DNA of 6,668 bases from an uncultured Capnocytophaga sp. (GTDB lineage Bacteria; Bacteroidota; Bacteroidia; Flavobacteriales; Flavobacteriaceae): the NCBI GenBank assembly GCA_905372595.1, contig CAJPPS010000082.1:1-6668 (forward strand), given 5' to 3'. The notes beneath the pieces were generated by a model that saw only the letters and a program-made list of their open reading frames with translations, made no database searches and was not told the DNA's origin. Positions 5,761 to 6,668 of the stretch are shown here, one piece after another (position 1 is the first letter of the stretch; each line of letters opens with the position of its first letter). The translations under genes and the position numbers were made by a program.

Positions 5761-6648
5761 TTAATAAGTATATTCTCGAGTGTAGTCTAAAGTCTCCGCT
5801 CCATTGTTATCCTGAGTATACCTTTTTTCCTCTTTTACATAGCCTTTTTCATTGTAAGTATAGGCATTTCTACGAATATTTTGGCTACCACCAGGAGTAT
5901 ATCGCACTTTTTCAGTAAGAACATTGTTTCTTGAAAAACTGCTATCTAAAAAGTAATCAGGGTTTAGCTTTTGAGCTAGCTTCAGAGCATTAGCATTAGG
6001 CTTATCATCATAAGTATATTCCTTAAGGACAACTCCTGATCGTTCTACTTTTATTAGGTTTTCATTCTCTATAGTATAAACCTTAGAACTCAATTCATTA
6101 CCGGTTTTACCCCCTTGTGCATCTCTGATATAAGTGTTAGTATTCACTGTAATCTGGTTACCTGCATAATTGAATTCATCCTCTGTAACTCGTGTTTTAG
6201 GTCCTTCATTGCTACTTAAGGGCTCTTCTTTTACCATTTTCCTTAGCTGACTTCCTTCATAAGTATAGGTAGTGATAGTACTTCTTGTATTTCCCTCATA
6301 AGTTCGAGTAGTTTTGGTAAGCTTTCCACCTTCATATTGATATTCTTCTGTATATTTTTCTCTTGCAGATACATAAGTCGTCTTTTGAGGAAGCTCTCCA
6401 TTATAGGTTAGTGTCTGTTGGGTACGTCTAGTTCCTCCCGTTACTTCATATTCAATTGCTTCAAAGTAAAGAAGCTTTCCTCCCTGAATGGTATAGGTAG
6501 TCTCGTACTCTACTCTTCCAGAGGGTGATTTTGCAACTATTTTCTTAGGAAATGTACCTTCTGCAATGTAGGTATTGTTATCATCTCCTGATTTGCTACA
6601 GCTTACCAAAGCTGTAACTGCTAAAAGGCTTGCTAATAATTTCTTCAT
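5761..6648 (-). CDS. Lipoprotein with YD/RHS-like tyrosine-rich beta repeats, function unknown
   Basis: 295 residues. A lipoprotein signal peptide (MKKLLASLLAVTALVSC) ends in a lipobox LVSC with lipidated Cys17. The sequence after it is SKSGDD (18-23), with a Lys at +3 and acidic residues at +6/+7. Bacteroidota surface export signals are short charged stretches just after the Cys, so surface exposure is possible but the fit to the Capnocytophaga K-(D/E)2 type is imperfect. The rest is built of repeats of the type Y-T/Q-Y-x-G/E-x-x-L-x-K: starts near 52, 79, 103, 128, 159, 191, 211 and 263, with tyrosine-threonine-rich strands such as TITTYTYEGSQLRK. This resembles the YD-repeat lipoproteins common in Bacteroidota, likely a beta-sheet shell or solenoid. 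The block YTYDDKPNAN...LDSSFSRNNVLTE (211-246) is a recurring feature of those lipoproteins. The protein ends in YTREYTY, exactly where a further repeat would begin. No enzyme motif is seen. Only 20 bases lie upstream in the window, so the promoter is not visible. It is monocistronic on this side, convergent with pldA. Confidence 0.85.
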   Translation of the reverse strand: MKKLLASLLAVTALVSCSKSGDDNNTYIAEGTFPKKIVAKSPSGRVEYETTYTIQGGKLLYFEAIEYEVTGGTRRTQQTLTYNGELPQKTTYVSAREKYTEEYQYEGGKLTKTTRTYEGNTRSTITTYTYEGSQLRKMVKEEPLSSNEGPKTRVTEDEFNYAGNQITVNTNTYIRDAQGGKTGNELSSKVYTIENENLIKVERSGVVLKEYTYDDKPNANALKLAQKLNPDYFLDSSFSRNNVLTEKVRYTPGGSQNIRRNAYTYNEKGYVKEEKRYTQDNNGAETLDYTREYTY

Positions 6649-6668
6649 TATTATATGGTTTTGAAACT

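Noticed and set aside
1..6668. Mobile element, CRISPR array, tRNA or rRNA
   Set aside because: I looked for transposase motifs, terminal inverted repeats, regularly spaced repeats and RNA-like conserved stretches and saw none; the RhuM/Fic cassette has no visible attachment repeats at its borders.

Overview
The window looks like a chromosomal segment from a member of the Bacteroidota, most likely Flavobacteriia. A Capnocytophaga-like genome is my best guess, but that is inference, not a database match. Three things point there. Perfect TAnnTTTG promoter elements lie upstream of genes. Start codons have weak or no Shine-Dalgarno sequences. The gene set is typical of the phylum: an M1 aminopeptidase with an Ala/Gln signal cleavage site, an outer membrane phospholipase A and a YD-repeat-like lipoprotein. 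The sequence is densely coding, with no gene-free stretch over 300 bases.

Layout. On the minus strand, transcription starts in a 72-bp divergent intergenic region (4719-4790). It runs leftward through a secreted M1 aminopeptidase (2247-4718), a RhuM-family protein (1228-2247), a GNAT acetyltransferase (673-1203), a Fic-domain AMP-transferase (134-673) and the first 36 codons of an unidentified gene that leaves the window (1-109). Two junctions are one-base TAATG stop/start overlaps and two are 24-bp gaps, so this is probably one operon. On the plus strand the same intergenic region drives pldA, an outer membrane phospholipase A (4791-5717). A perfect 10-bp bidirectional hairpin (5721-5746) separates pldA from a convergent lipoprotein gene (5761-6648).

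How the genes may work together. The aminopeptidase, phospholipase and lipoprotein are envelope proteins of ordinary Bacteroidota type. The unusual part is the cytoplasmic RhuM-GNAT-Fic-unknown set attached downstream of the aminopeptidase. The Fic protein is a very close look-alike of the regulated class III Fic of Neisseria meningitidis, with the catalytic HPFxEGNGR loop and the C-terminal SYYYE self-inhibition motif. It ends right after that motif. RhuM and Fic domains are known to be fused in some Bacteroidota proteins, so finding them as separate genes in one operon is suggestive of a functional link but not proof. I see no insertion sequence, CRISPR array, tRNA or rRNA. No wholly new system is proven here; the RhuM-GNAT-Fic-X cassette is the best candidate for one.
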